64,000 nucleotides of DNA from Rhabditoides inermis (Eukaryota > Nematoda > Chromadorea > Rhabditida > Rhabditidae), in contig CAWZYM010000146.1 in assembly GCA_963966185.1 (NCBI GenBank), positions 416,001 to 480,000 on the forward strand. The letters run 5' to 3'. Both the position numbers and the translations under genes were made by a program. Positions 1 through 12,009 of the stretch are shown here, in pieces. Below the pieces are notes generated by a model that ran no database searches, was not told the DNA's origin, and saw nothing but the letters and a program-made list of their open reading frames with translations. Position 1 is the first letter of the stretch. The number at the start of each line of letters is the position of its first letter.

Positions 1-395
1 AATTTGGCGCATTCTTAACATATTAAACATATCCGAATGAAGACCCATACATTTCCACAGGTTATCTTCGCATCTGCTTCAAGGTGCTTATTGTCGCTTG
101 TCTTCCAAATGCCATCAGTATCACCATACTGAAAACTCAGTACCGCGTCCACAGTGCTCCTTCCCTTCCGGAATCCGAATTGATTCGTTATGATCCGAAG
201 TCGAAAATAATGCGCCACTGTTACTTTAAAAGGCACACACTCCTCTGAATTTTAACACGAGTCATATGAAATATGTACTTAACATTGATAACTTTTCACA
301 GTCACACGATTTTTTAAGAGTTACACACTCATTCCTTTTCCACATGTGATCGTCACGTCTGATGCAATGTGCGGCATATGTATCTGAAACGATCA
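1..395 (-). pseudogene. orphan, interrupted type-B exon of the Cys-rich modular gene
   Basis: On the minus strand bases 1-135 match the 3' half of the type-B exon found at 51440-51595 (DGIWKTSDNKH then ITCGN), including its downstream intron and the start of the next exon (AATGCGCCAAAT). The exon's 5' part (GCGGCATATGTATCTGAAA on the plus strand) reappears at about 370-393, so the exon has been split by foreign sequence including a LINE fragment. It cannot encode the normal module. Because exon and intron order match the right-arm gene, another degraded gene copy probably continues past the left edge of the window. Confidence 0.7.
130..236 (-). mobile_element. LINE reverse transcriptase fragment
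   Basis: The minus-strand reading contains NQFGFRKGRSTVDAV, the conserved finger/palm motif of non-LTR retrotransposon reverse transcriptases. It is fused in frame to a remnant of the Cys-rich exon and ends quickly, so it is a short relic inserted into that exon. The clade cannot be told from so little sequence. Confidence 0.7.
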
Positions 396-1600
396 GGCAT
401 GATCAGGCAAAAGTCGAGGCGATCAGGCAGAATGCAGTGCTACATACGTTATACTCCTCTGATCTCCGGGGAAAATATGAGTCGCTGGCGATAAGGGCAA
501 ATCGTATATGTAAAATTCAAATATAGTTATAACTTTCTGAGATGAACTCAAAAATTAGCATATTTGATTATTTTACTACGATTCCGCGATGTCTAAGATG
601 CAACAAAAATCACGCCCCTTGCCTGTTGCAACAGCACAGTTCGATCAGCTGATCGGTTGTTTCGCTGTTTTCTTTTGTTTTATTGTGTTTGTATGTGTTA
701 ATATATATTTTAATGCTACCAACATGATATTATAAACAACATTTACGTATTTCTCATCGCTATGATTCAAATTGTAAACGCGTGATTGTTTGTTCGACGT
801 TTTCGAAATGTGTTAATGTTCTGTTCGTTTTCATGCTCCGTATGATTGTAAACAGTTTGTGCTTTCTGGGCATATATTTACAGCCTATTGCCGATCGCGT
901 CTCCGTCATCGTCACCTCGCTTTTTCAATACCAGTCTTGCAGATTCAGGCGAGAATTTTTATTCATTTCATCAAAATTTGCCGCATTGTATTCATTTTGT
1001 AAATAACATGTAGCACAAGCGAATCAGTTCAAGCGAATACGGAACGACATACGTGTGTTGCAGGTCGTTCGATCGCAGCTGAGTCATTGTGGCGTGTCTA
1101 CTTTCTCGTCCACCAGGAACCCCTTATTCGCAAAACTAATTTTAGTGAGATCAAGTTTTATAAATGATGTTCATATCATTAATTTCGTTCATGTTTGATT
1201 GTTGTGTCAATTTCATTTATTCGGGGATTGTGAGTGCTCTATGAGTGTGGTACAGACCATAAGTACTATATGTCTATATGCGTCATTCGCGGTGTTTGTA
1301 AAATGGCCGCGCAACATTCATATTACACTTATATATTATTTGCAATTAGTATCACAATATCCAACAATGGATAGTGCAGACTTCATTGATATGAGAAGAG
1401 AGGCTGGCAGAGCGCGCCCTTTGCTGACCTACTCTCTCGCGCCCGTATGTCTGACCTCTCTTTATTATTCCCGCCGGCCCGCGCAATTGTAAAATGGTCT
1501 CGCATGGAAAGGCTGTTGCAGACGCAATAATTCTAAATCTGGGTTCGACTGGTCTAGCCGTAGTGACTTATTCCCCGGTGATCTTCTTTAACGGTAGGTC
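396..1600. other. no recognised gene
   Basis: AT-rich sequence with only short open frames. The open frames at 782-1006 and 1199-1492 show no recognisable domain and no convincing exon structure. Confidence 0.5.
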
Positions 1601-1607
1601 GGGCGAA

Positions 1608-1690
1608 AATAGGATTCTCGCAATCGTATCCCTCAGGACATTCGAATATCGTTAGCGCCGGACAATGGGTACATACATTTAAAATAACAA
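1608..1690 (-). pseudogene. orphan type-A exon of the Cys-rich modular gene
   Basis: The minus-strand translation reads C-x2-C-PALTIFECPEGYDCENP, the Cys-x2-Cys...Cys-Pro-x-Gly-x-x-Cys pattern of the type-A exons. The nearest relative in the window is the exon at 51297-51400. It lies between a single minisatellite unit (about 1750-1855) and the type-B exon remnant at 1-395, the same order as in the right-arm gene. Confidence 0.6.
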
Positions 1691-1749
1691 ATTGTTACTA
1701 TGATTATCGATCACGAAGAGTTAGAAATTGTGCATCTTGTAATGAACCA

Positions 1750-1855
1750 AACACAGGAAGGAGAACTCTTCACGACCAGTGCACTAACAGGGTCCCTTCT
1801 AGATACATACAACGGAGCAGACTTGTGGTGGAGTGCCGAACGAACCGAGGAGAAT
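1750..1855 (-). repeat. single degenerate unit of the 98-bp minisatellite
   Basis: The stretch from GAACTCTTCACGACCAGTG through TACAACGGAGCAGACTTGTG is the reverse complement of one unit of the tandem array at 50735-51190. It supports this end of the window being a broken copy of the same gene region. Confidence 0.7.
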
Positions 1856-1959
1856 GATAGATTATGTCATATGTATGGAAATCCGCGAGTTACTCACTAC
1901 ATGGTGCACTTCTTGAAAGGCGTATTCGGCTTCTCCTTATCATCTCATCGTGAACGATA

Positions 1960-2327
1960 GTAGAACGGAATTGCAAAAGGACGGAATTGCATTTGAGTTT
2001 TGGACGGAGTTGCAACAAAAAAAAGGACGGATTGGCAACATATCCGAAACAGAAAGCGATAAAACTAGAATGTCCATTTAGTCAATGTCGTAGTGGAGCG
2101 GAGGGTTTTATTCATATGTTTGTTTTCGATTAAATAATTTTAAATAAAACACCATAACTGTGTCAACGATTGATCATGACACACTTCATTCTCGCGCTTC
2201 TTTAGTGTTTTCGAATTTTTTTTATTCATTGATTATTGATTTTTGTTATGTTTTTGTTGTTGTTTTTTTAGTTACGACACAATACCATTTCTATATATGT
2301 GTACTCGTTGTATTATTACGTTTCAAG
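1960..2327. other. no gene seen; possible 5' flank of the next exon
   Basis: AT-rich sequence with two short runs containing the phrase 'ggacgga.ttg' between 1975 and 2035. No promoter element is clear enough to call. Confidence 0.3.
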
Positions 2328-3725
2328 ATGGACGAGCGTCCGAAACGACAAAGAAAGCCTAATCGGAAATATGAAGAATTTGTTATGGATTCAGGTATGA
2401 ATTTCAAATGTTGTTATTGGAGTTAAATTCAATTCAACATTTATCCGGTATCGCATTATGTGATCATAACTCAAACATCAATTATTCACAGAGTAGCGCC
2501 GGGAAGCATAGGTATTCCATCTTGTCGCGTCGGTGTCCGCGGCCACGTTCTTTCATTCCTCCTCGAGGGTCCTTCTATTGGATGGGATCGTCTTCTTGAA
2601 TTCATCACTCCATTGTAGGTGAGGGCGACCAGGTTTGCCCATATTTGGCGGCTTCCAATCGATCACTCGTCTCGTCCAGCGGTCGTCGTCGCAAGTCGCG
2701 GCGGGCGAACCTCCACTTCTTTGTCCTTGCTTCGCACAGCACGTCTCGTAATCCCGTCTGCCGTCGTATCTCCTTGCACGGAACTTTGTCCAGTAAAGTC
2801 AGTCCGAGCATCTTTCTTTCCATTCTCCTTTGAACAGTCCTCAGCTTCTGTAAATCTTCTCTTCGAAGACTCCAAGTCTCGGCAGCGTAGGTGAGCGCGG
2901 GTAGAACTGCCATCCGAAACACTTTCCTACGCAGTCGCATCGGTGCGCTCTTCAGCATCAAGAACTCGCCATGGCGGAAGAAAGCGCCCCAGAAATTGGA
3001 GTTAATCGTTTCTTCATATGAGCTACGCCGATCTAGGTATTAAAATTTTAGGATGATCCGGACGAGTCAAGAAGTGCGGTTCGGCTGCAGGACGGGGCAA
3101 CGACTTCGCCACCACGACGACCGCTTCCAAAAGAGACAAGAATGAGTGGGATGTTCATATACTGTCAGGCCTATTCATTCATGTTCACCTTCTACTACCT
3201 TGGGTTAAAACTGGTCACAATTTTTATTTATTGTTCATTTCGTTTATCTTCGCCGTATCTCCCGCTGTAGCTGCGACGACGCTGCCATCGCCGAGAAAAG
3301 ATGAGAAGCGCGCCGAGGCGGGAGTACTTCCAGAAGATCGGCAACGTCTTGCACAAGGGTGAGTGGGATGTTCATCTTCTGTCCGGCCTAGTCATTCATG
3401 TTCACCTTCTACTGGGGTTGAAACTGGTCACTATTTTTTATTGTTAATTTCGTTTCTAGGTTTTGTTGCAATGCCATTAGATGTTGACCGAACGTCTTCG
3501 CTCGACGCTCTCTGTGCATACCTATCGTCAGAAGAAGAAAGTACGAAAGTCTATTTTTTTTCTGGCAAACGATATTGTTTGCAGAATACAAATTCATTCC
3601 TGCATTCATGGAGTTATTTTGTATTCATGGCGTTACATTGATTACAAATGATTCGATCAATGACGATGGTGAATTGAAAGATGGGCAGGAAGACGAAGTT
3701 GAAGAAAAGATAGACGTGGACGAAT
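2328..3725 (+). CDS. probable spliced gene of unknown function (partial)
   Basis: Four open segments can be joined as exons. 2328-2394 starts with ATG (MDERPKRQRKPNRKYEEF, very basic) and ends at a GTATGA donor. 3271-3358 follows a CTGTAG acceptor and ends at GTGAGT. 3460-3540 follows TTTCTAG. 3585-3725 follows TTTGCAG. The last three join in frame, giving REYFQKIGNVLHKG then FVAMPLDVDRTSSLDAL then KYKFIPAFMELFCIHG, followed by an acidic stretch (DGQEDEVEEKIDVDEW). The 3541-3584 intron is 44 nt, like others in the window. A LINE relic lies between exons 1 and 2, and the intron start at 3359 is duplicated at 3138 with its GT lost. After 3723 the frame runs into repeat DNA, so the true 3' end is unclear. 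I do not recognise the protein. Confidence 0.4.
2605..2961 (-). mobile_element. LINE reverse transcriptase C-terminal fragment
   Basis: The minus-strand frame reads VFRMAVLPALTYAAETWSL, then RTVQRRMERKMLGLTLLDK and EIRRQTGLRDV. This is the thumb/C-terminal signature of endonuclease-type non-LTR elements. The frame ends in WSPSPTME with no catalytic domain attached, so it is a 5'-truncated dead copy. Confidence 0.85.
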
Positions 3726-3889
3726 GGCCATCGTGTGCGAGGGCTGGCTCTCCCGCTGCGTCTGTGTGGCGGTGTCCTCGGCGAGCGCCAGCTCCTCGTC
3801 CGCCAGCCTGGCGATCACTGACGGATCCGCACGTGGACGGCGTGGTACGCGGCGCAGTCCGCGGCTATCTGGCGGCTCTCCTCGGGCAG

Positions 3890-4045
3890 GTTCCGGTCGA
3901 ACCGCAGCTGCGCGCATCGCACACGCATCACACGCGCATCGCACGCGCTCCGCCTCGCGATTCGCATGCGCACCACACGCGCATCGCACGTGCATCTGAT
4001 CTCTCGTCCTCGCGCTCTCTCCTCTCTCACCCGCACTTTACTCCT
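3890..4045 (-). repeat. GC-rich (GCGATGCGCGTGTG)-type repeat related to the gypsy U3
   Basis: On the minus strand it reads like 62960-63070 and resembles the U3 repeat of the LTRs (for example 44180-44440): a 'gcgggtgagagag' lead-in followed by alternating gatgcgcgtg units. It is probably an old LTR fragment of a related element. Confidence 0.45.
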
Positions 4046-4454
4046 AAGATTGGTCAAAGCTTGTGATCGGGACGTGTGATAGCACGTATATAAGCGATCA
4101 GTGTCGATCGAGGTTCATTCCGATAAACCTATCTGACCGACACGTTCCCATGCTTTGTCGTGCAGTGAAGGTCGAGAAACGACCGGCACTCTGGGTGGTC
4201 GGCAGCGCAGAATTCATTCACCGACACACACACGACTTCCATGCGGAGCTGTCACCAAGAAACACAATCCATTTCAATCCAAATCTTCCAAAGAGATCTT
4301 GGGGACACAAACGCGATAAAATGGAACTCATTTTATTCTATTTCACCTCAAAACACCCAGTTATGAACAAATGTAGTTAGGTACATACAGACAAAAATAT
4401 TAATATTGCTATAATTCCAATCAGGGACTTAGAGAGGGATGGAGCGAAACTTGT

Positions 4455-7400
4455 TAGAAAAGGGAGTTAGATGTTTTGGCGTCAGATTCAATCCCGTAGT
4501 TGTACTCAGTGAAGCTCACGTTATGCGTAACGCTCTTCCAGCCTTCATACCCACAAAATATCATTTCCGTTTCTGATTTCAATTTTCCATTCACCATGAA
4601 CAAAAATCCACATTTCTTGTTTTTATAAAAAGAAGGTATCAATCTGAAAAGTGTTTTTTGATCATTCACTTTTATCAAAATCGTGAAAAAGAAAAAAAGA
4701 TAACTCGCGTTCGAATTGCGCAATTCCTCCACTCAGTCTTTTCTTCACGAACAACGGTATCATTCAAGACCACGCAATCGAATCCATCGGGACAAGTCAT
4801 CAGCTTCTCTTTTTCGAGAAGATTGCATATGGGGCATTCTGAACATTTATAACTCAGAAATAGATTCATACGTGTACCTTTAGAACATATTGCATCTGTC
4901 ACGTGTTTCTCGTTCCAGTACCACTTCTTGTCACCTTTGCACACCAATTCACCCTCGTTCAATACATTCTCGTCCCATACGTTTTTCGCATCATTCGTCG
5001 CATACATCATTTTCCAACCGTCCTCACAAACTCTTCTGAAAAAATAACATGCATTTACAACTAAATGGAACAAAAACAACTAGTACAACTCTGCACTACT
5101 AACTTGTAACACGATTCCGGGGTCTTAGTCACATGTGTTTCTCGACACATTGTATTTTCGGGACAAATCGGCTTCGGAAGGGCATCGCATTTGGCGCATT
5201 CTCAACAGCATCATATTAATATATCGATAATCTCAGTGTAGACCCATACCAACACCACAGGCTATCTTCGCATCTGCTGCAATGTGCTTATTGTCGCTTG
5301 TCTTCCAAATGCCGTCAGTATCACACACCAAATCAGGCAGAACTGTGATCGAATCGGTCTTGATAAGATGCAATTTCGCATTCGGCTCGCGGCACATGTA
5401 TCTGAAAACACTTATGATGGAAACGTTTTGATACGAACGTTCTGCATTTGTTGACGACAGGGTCGGCATGGTAAGCATCCTGACAAATGTAACCCACAGG
5501 ACATTTGTAGTTCAGCCTCGGACATCTGTTACAAGCTAAATCAAAATATTATCATATTATCAGAAAAAAAAGTTCTCATACGTATGCCACATCCCAATTT
5601 ATGTTTTGTGTCCGAGATGGATTGTTCTCCTATTTTCCATTTGCCGTCTGTCCCACACTCAAGTTTCTCAGTGGATTTCACGAAGCCTCGTTTATCATAG
5701 TACAGTAAATAGTCATCGTCGCATAAATAACTGCAAGCATGCATATATGAATGTTGAATACATTTGGAATAAAATGTCCGTAATGTAAGTTGTAATGCAT
5801 ATCAATTTACCTGACGCATTCTGAATTCGGTTTTTTTGGTTGACCGCTGCATTTATGTTCAGGAGGACATTCGAATACCGGATTCGGACAGTGGTTACAA
5901 GCTGACAAAGGTTGTATTGATTAAGAATATGGAACATAATACATGAACGCACCTTGGCCGCAGAAGGCTCTCAGAGATGAAAACTTTTTACCACCAACAT
6001 TCCATTTGAAATCATCTCCACATTGAACTGTGTTTTCAGAGGAAGCAGACAGTATATTGTTGGAATCAAAATAGTATAGCTTGGAGGTCCTCGGGCACGA
6101 TCTTTAACAGTTACGGGGTTTAAATTGAACCACAAATCAAATAATACCTTTTACAAGGCGTCTCAACCATTTTGTCTGAACACTTATATCCAATCTTGCA
6201 GCTGATTTTATTTACCTTACACTTGTTACAATCTTGAATAACAAATGGTTTTGTTCAAATATAATGAAAAACTAACCTTTTCCACAAAAAGCAGACAAAC
6301 TAGTGAATTGAGTGTTTTGTAGGTGCCATTTTCCATCAGTATAGCATTGAATGATTCCCTCAGTTGACGAAAGCTTTCCAGTTTCACTTTTGTAGTACAT
6401 TAACTTATCAGGACATTTGAATCTGAAAGTAATAATTTAATTGTTACCATCTTTAACGTGCTTTAGTACATACGTATCACATTTCATCAGGTTTGGGCTT
6501 TGTATCGATGTAACATTTGTGCATATGAAATTGTCAGGACATGTGTATGTAATAGCCTGGCAGGTAACACATTCTGAATAATTTCATGTGCAGGGTCACA
6601 TTCACAGTCAATTCATTCAAATCACAAACTTTTTCCACAGAATCCATGCACCGTTCGAGTTGCAATTGTTCCGTCTATATGCCAATTCATGTCTTTATCA
6701 CACTGGATGGCAGATGATGTGAGAGCAAACTGATTATTGCCGTTTCTGTAGTAGAATTCTTCAGTAGAACATGTGATTCTGAAAAAGCCGCATGTTTGAC
6801 ATCAGTTATCTCGTGAACGTTCACTTGTCGCAAGAGTTCATGAGAGATTTCTCATGTTTCAACGCGTTATTCATTTGACAGCCGTAGCCATTGGGACAAT
6901 CGATCGATGCCGGTATCATACATTTAGAACATTCTTGAAGCAGAAGATAAACCAACTGATATTAGTGAACATCACCTTTAGCGCAAATGGCCTTTACAGA
7001 ATCGACTTTCTTTCCATCGATATTCAATTTGCGATCAGAATCACAAACGATATCCAAACCAGCCGACATAGCGAGCACGTTGTCTTGCATATAGTATAGG
7101 TCATAGTCACCAGTACAACTCCATCTGCAACATTCCATCCATTCAAACCTATCCAACCCCAACTTACTTGAAGCATCCAGTGTCTGTTTTTGTGAAGGAA
7201 CTGGCACACTCGTATCCTGGTTTACAATCCATATACTCGGGTACATTGCATTTACCACAGTCTGAATGTAATTGAACTTATGTAGTTCAACAGTGTTTCT
7301 GTCACCTTTTCCGCAAACAATCGTTGGACTGGAAAGATTGCCATTGCTTGAAATCCAATTCGAGTCTGATTCACAAGTCAGCTGTCCGCTTTCAAGTTGA

Positions 7401-8866
7401 GTCTAATCAGAACTCATGTAGAACATATTTTCTCCATTCGTACATTCGAGTCTAAACATATTATATTTGCGGCTTTCACTCATGTGCATTCGTACGTTTT
7501 GCATTCGTTGTTTGCGCTTGTTTCGGATAAAGAAGACGAATCACAAATGAATCCCTTTGGACAGTTTGACAAATCGTGAGTGCACTGATCGCATTCTGAA
7601 AGCAAGTTCTTTCTAGGCAGTGACCTGCATGAAACATGTCTCACGTTTGACACAAGTGACTTGGATGTAATGCATAGGAGTGCCGATGGTGGAATCAATA
7701 TCGATCCATCCTTGGGGAGAACAACGATGTTTCGGATCCACCTAAAGTAAGTAACATACAACAAACGGGAAACAAATATACCGGTTTCAAGACACCATCT
7801 GTTAGCGAGAAATACATCAGGGACATGCCATCAGAGCACGAAAGACTAAAAGTATGTCAAATGTATATGAAATATTGAAATGACCTCTTACAATTGACAT
7901 TTCATTGCTTGGTCGTTGCGATTGTTGGTAAAAATCTTGTTTTTATCACAGGTCCAACCATTCTGGTTCAAGCAAGTATCAGTTCTTACGAAGTTGCAAT
8001 TATTACAGTCTGAAATAAAATACTTATTTGAAAAAAAATAAAATACAAACCTTTGGAGCAGTGATATGAAGATGCAATCGCTGAAATGTTTTTTTTTCTA
8101 TTTTTTTTCCCCCATCCCCCTCCCAAAAACATACATGTTGTATTTCCAGGAACCCAATTACCACTGTTGCAAACTATCACAGAAGGAGCAATGGAGATTG
8201 ATGTTCCAGTTTCCTTCATCATAATACCAGCATCACATTTCAAGCTGCAATATGATTATTTCGCAATCTTCCAATACAAAATGAATACCGTGAGCACATA
8301 TTTTCTGCCTCCGAAACAGATGGTATAGTGAGACATTCTTGTCCATTTTGACAATCGAAAATAGTCGGAGCAGAGCACTTATCACAATCTCAAAAACAAT
8401 GAATAGTTTCAGCAAATTGTATGCAATGTATATACCATCAACACAGGTTGCTTTGAGTCCAGTCACTTTCCATCCGTTTACAATCCATGAGTTGTCTCCA
8501 ATGCAATGCAGAGTTTTCACCATCATCAGTGTTCCATTATTCTCGTAAGCCAGTGATTTCTTTCGCGCACAGTCGATTCTGAAGATTACAAGCGACGTTA
8601 AAACCTTCTCTAGGTTCATAAACAACAATCACGTTTTGCAATTTATTCCAGTGAAGAGATTATTCGTCCTCAAATATTCTGGGTAGCACCGCGCGTCTTT
8701 GTAGCATATATCACTCTTCGAGGCGTAAATGTCTTTGACGGTGCATTCTAAAAACAAGTCTTCTCTTCTATTAGAATCAAAATTTTTACCATTCGACTCG
8801 GATAGTACAGGCAGTGCGATGATTCCACAAACAGCAACTGAATCGAGTAATTGATGTGTGATCAAT
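4455..8866 (-). CDS. Cys-rich modular protein, left-arm copy (multi-exon)
   Basis: This is the reverse-orientation partner of the gene at 46999-52075, with the same exon order. It begins in a hydrophobic segment (VAVCGIIALPVL) and then alternates two exon types. Type A has C-x2-C...CP-x-G-x2-C...C. Type B has an internal 'C..DG.W' and ends C-G/K-G. The splice signals that can be read are GT donors with TTTCAG/TTGCAG-like acceptors. Unlike the right copy it reaches a natural end: the last exon (about 4455-4680) carries CGYEGWKSVTHNVSFTEYN and a stop. It has one A-B exon pair fewer than the right copy, and its B exon at 5240-5405 mixes features of the two right-arm B exons. The start codon is not resolved: the open frame can only start at TTG, so an upstream exon may exist. 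Function unknown; a secreted or extracellular role is inferred from the hydrophobic start and many cysteines. Confidence 0.65.
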
Positions 8867-8992
8867 GTGTGAGAATAGCAAATGAAAACTAGAACTTTGA
8901 AATCTCACTTATGTAGATAGGAAACATGACGTATGGCAAAGATCGGAAAGCCAAATGGATGATCGACTTGCTTGTTGCGTGTTTCTAAACAG

Positions 8993-9295
8993 GCGATTGA
9001 AGTCAGGCTAACATCAAAAATGTATTACCATCCTGAACGACTTTGTTCTCATGAAAGCATAGAACAAGAGAGTTGTGATGATATGAAGAACATAAATGTA
9101 GATGAAGTAGGTCACTGCAAAAAGTACATATGTATTGATATTTATAAAGTTCCCGCCAATTCACCAGTTCAAATTATCCCGCACCATTCTTGCGCCAGGG
9201 TGATTTTCCACCGTTCGCGCGCAAGCAGCGCAATTTGGAATATACGAAAGCAATCCTTGAACGATGTCCTAGTCATCCATTATGATGCAGATCTC
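8993..9295 (+). CDS. conserved exon of unknown gene, divergent from the Cys-rich gene (left)
   Basis: A 303-nt open segment lies between an acceptor (TTTCTAAACAG) and a perfect GTAAGT donor. It includes MYYHPERLCSHESIEQ, NVDEVGHCKKYICIDIYK and SSAIWNIRKQSLND. The right-arm counterpart (46568-46870) has the same length with only a few amino-acid changes and keeps both splice sites. It is transcribed away from the Cys-rich gene. I do not recognise the family, and no continuing exon was found. Confidence 0.4.
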
Positions 9296-9567
9296 GTAAG
9301 TTGTTAGCTACGACGAAAACAACGTGATTGCGCACAAAGTGTGCTCTTGGGGAATTGGAGAGGACTTTAATCAATTTCATCCTCCTAGAGTTTTTTTTTT
9401 CAAATAAATTGATGTTATCATCGAACCATTGGGCATGTTAAATGATATCAAAGTACATGTCATATGATAACAAATCAGCAATCGTGTGCCGTTATCCTTT
9501 CCCTTGTGTCTCATTCACTATCCGACATAGTGACACCATACAGCTTTCCTCATTTTCTCACCGCATC
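9272..9567 (+). repeat. direct duplication, copy 1
   Basis: The stretch from GTCATCCATTATGATGCAGA to about CATTTTCTCAC is repeated at 10553-10846 with small changes. It includes the 3' end and GTAAGT donor of the exon at 8993-9295. The right arm has only one copy (about 46300-46600). Confidence 0.75.
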
Positions 9568-9949
9568 ACGAACTGCACACATAGCTGTGTCATCCTTTTC
9601 TTCAGTTGTTCTCATTTTCACTTATCATTTTCCCGTCTCCGCGAGCGGTTGTCCCTTCCCGCGCTCCCTCGAATGACCCGACGACAATGAAAGTCACCGC
9701 CACCGCCGCTCGGAGATGAGTTTCTGTGGAGTATCAACTGATTATCGAATTGAGACCGTTCACTGTGAGACGATAAGGCGACGTCGATTAAGCCTGTTGG
9801 GAGTGCACTAGTAGGGCGAAGCGCGGATTCTCGATTGGAGGAAAAGAAGGTACAAAGCGAAATCGAAGTGAAGGGCGACGACGGCACCCGCGACCGGAAG
9901 AGAAGTACGTCACTGTTATCGATCGATGTTCGAAACCGTTCACTGTGAG

Positions 9950-10545
9950 ACGATAAGAAGCTCGATAAGTGATAAGTCTGTTGGGAGTGCACTAGTGAGT
10001 GACTCACAGATTTCTTGGATTTCGCAACGTGATGATGACGAATGGATCAGCCGTGAGCAAGTATGTATGCAAATGGTCGAGAGAAGTTCGAGAACGTTCG
10101 ACGTTAGAGGCAACTTGGTTCATAAGTAAGGAGGAGTCCGATAAGTGATAAGTGTGTTGGGAGTGCACTAGTGGGTAACTCACGGATTTCTTGGATTTCG
10201 CAACGTGATGATGACGAATGGATCAACCGTGAGCAAGTATGTATGCAAATAGTCGAGAGAAGTTCGAGAACGTTCGACGTTAGAGGATACGTGGCTCATA
10301 AGTAAGGAGGAGTCCGATAAGTGATATGTGTGTTGGGAGTGCACTAGTGGGTAACTCACGGATTTCTTGGATTTCGCAACGTGATGATGACGAATGGATC
10401 AGCCGTAAGCAAGTATGCAAATGGTCGAGAGAAGTTCGTGATGATGACGAATGGATCAGCCGTAAGCAAGTATGCAAATGGTCGAGAGAAGTTCGAGAAC
10501 GTTCGACGTTAGAGGCAACGTGGCTCATAAGTAAGGAGTCCGATA
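9950..10545 (+). repeat. minisatellite, about 175-bp unit, three copies
   Basis: The phrase TTGGGAGTGCACTAGTG recurs at about 9980, 10156 and 10330 (spacing about 173-177). Each unit also has 'gatttcttggatttcgcaacgtgatgatgacg' and 'cgttcgacgttagagg'. The third unit has an internal 60-bp doubling around 10437. The right arm (45596-45920) has about two units in reverse orientation. Confidence 0.75.
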
Positions 10546-10552
10546 AGTGAAT

Positions 10553-10846
10553 AAGTCATCCATTATGATGCAGATCTCGTAAGTTGATAGCTACGACGAA
10601 TACAACGTGCTTGCTCACAAATTGTGCTCTTGGGGAATTTGAGAGGACTTTAATCAATTTCATCCTCCTAGAGTTTTTTTTAATCAAACAAAATGATGCT
10701 ATCATCGAACCATTGGGCATGTTAAATGATACCAAAGTACATGTCATATGATAACAAATCAGCAATCGGGTGCCGTTATCCTTTCCCTTGTGTCTCATTC
10801 ACTATCCGACATAGTGACACCATACAGCTTTCCTCATTTTCTCACT
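10553..10846 (+). repeat. direct duplication, copy 2
   Basis: Second copy of 9272-9567. It keeps the GATCTCGTAAGTTG splice-donor context but is detached from the rest of the exon. Confidence 0.75.
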
Positions 10847-10930
10847 CATATGGCTCACGCGTTCGAAGACGAATCAAGTCCGTACTCTATATCGAAGAAG
10901 AAAGAAGATTCTCGAAAGATGCTACCCACT

Positions 10931-11440
10931 GGATGAGGCTTTGCTAATGTAGGGAGTATTACCCTCCAAAGACCCATCCGGACACAAAACACATTCCGCA
11001 CCAGTTTGTGTTTCGTGTTTTGTGTTTTGTCTGCGCCTATGGATAAACCATTATTATTATTAGTTTCTCTATGACGACTCTAAGGCCAGTTTTGAGCTCA
11101 TTTTGGAGCACGGTGTGCCCGACATACTCCTTCAATGTTTCCGCCACTTGCTGTGGGAGTGTGGGCATCTCAAAGAATTCATCCGGCCAATGTAATCTTG
11201 CTTGATCTTCAGGTTGGGATCGCTTTAGATATCGTAAATTGAACCTTTTTTTGAAAGTTTATAAACGTGGAGAAATTGTTGTAGTTTTACCAATTTTTCT
11301 GCGCAAACAGAATTTCAAAACTCGTCTTCATTGAAGAGAACGATAGCGACCCCATCCGGAAGTTCAGGGAAAATACATTCAGGATACATTCTTTAAGTCT
11401 CAACCTTTTCGCGCTACAGACGAGTGTTGTTTTTGTTTAC
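10931..11440 (+). mobile_element. left-arm-only insertion with a LINE-like 3' tail
   Basis: The right arm reads straight from 'gatgctacc' to 'tttacaacttgccaatcgagg', while the left arm has about 510 extra bases. Near 11040-11065 is GGATAAACCATTATTATTATTA, the kind of A/T triplet tail that ends RTE-like LINEs. After an acceptor-like TTATTAG, the segment 11070-11190 is open (YDDSKASFELILEHGVPDIL, then LLQCFRHLLWECG). It looks coding but is unassigned. Confidence 0.4.
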
Positions 11441-11449
11441 TTTACAACT

Positions 11450-11860
11450 TGCCAATCGAGGAAGTTGTCGGTCTGCACGGTCTTGTTTTCATAAATGTGA
11501 ACTTATTCTTCACTTCTCGGGGATTGTCATCGACTTTTCATGGGTGAGAGTCAGATCGTGGGAGGATATAACGACTCAGAAGGTCGACAGCTTCCTTCAG
11601 GCAAGCGGGTCTTCTCCAACCATAGCGATGTCATTCGCGTAGCCGAGGTCGGCGACATTCTTTCCTGCCAGGCGCAGCTTCACTCCTCTCCCAAACTTTT
11701 CCACGACACGCCGCATCACGTCGTCGATGACATAGTTGAACAGGAGCAAACCGCAGACGCATCCTTGGCGCAAGAAGTACGGACAGCGGCAGTAGTACGG
11801 CTGTACAAGTCTCGCAGTAGTAGTTCTTAGTTTTCGAAGGTGCTCCGATCTGTTTCATTT
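11450..11860 (-). mobile_element. LINE reverse transcriptase fragment (palm), left-arm copy
   Basis: A minus-strand frame has YFLRQGCVCGSLLFN, then FGRGVKLRLAGKNVADLGYANDIA. This is the motif region before and including the catalytic box, where Y-A-D-D is expected. One catalytic aspartate is replaced by N. The right-arm partner (45089-45480) has Y-A-N-G. Both are inactive. Confidence 0.75.
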
Positions 11861-12009
11861 GACTTGCAAATGACCCTCATATCCCTAAAATCAGACCGCC
11901 AAGCGCGCGACTCGCGCGGTCGAATGGAATTGCGCAGGCCGATAGCGCGACTAGAATAGATGCCATAAAAAATGTTTAGAAAATAAGCGACGAGATGGCT
12001 GCCGTATCG

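Noticed and set aside
9950..10545. Protein of repeated DDDEWISRKQVCKWSREVRE units
   Set aside because: Frame is kept only within single minisatellite units, unit lengths (173, 177) are not multiples of three in common, and the right arm does not preserve it.
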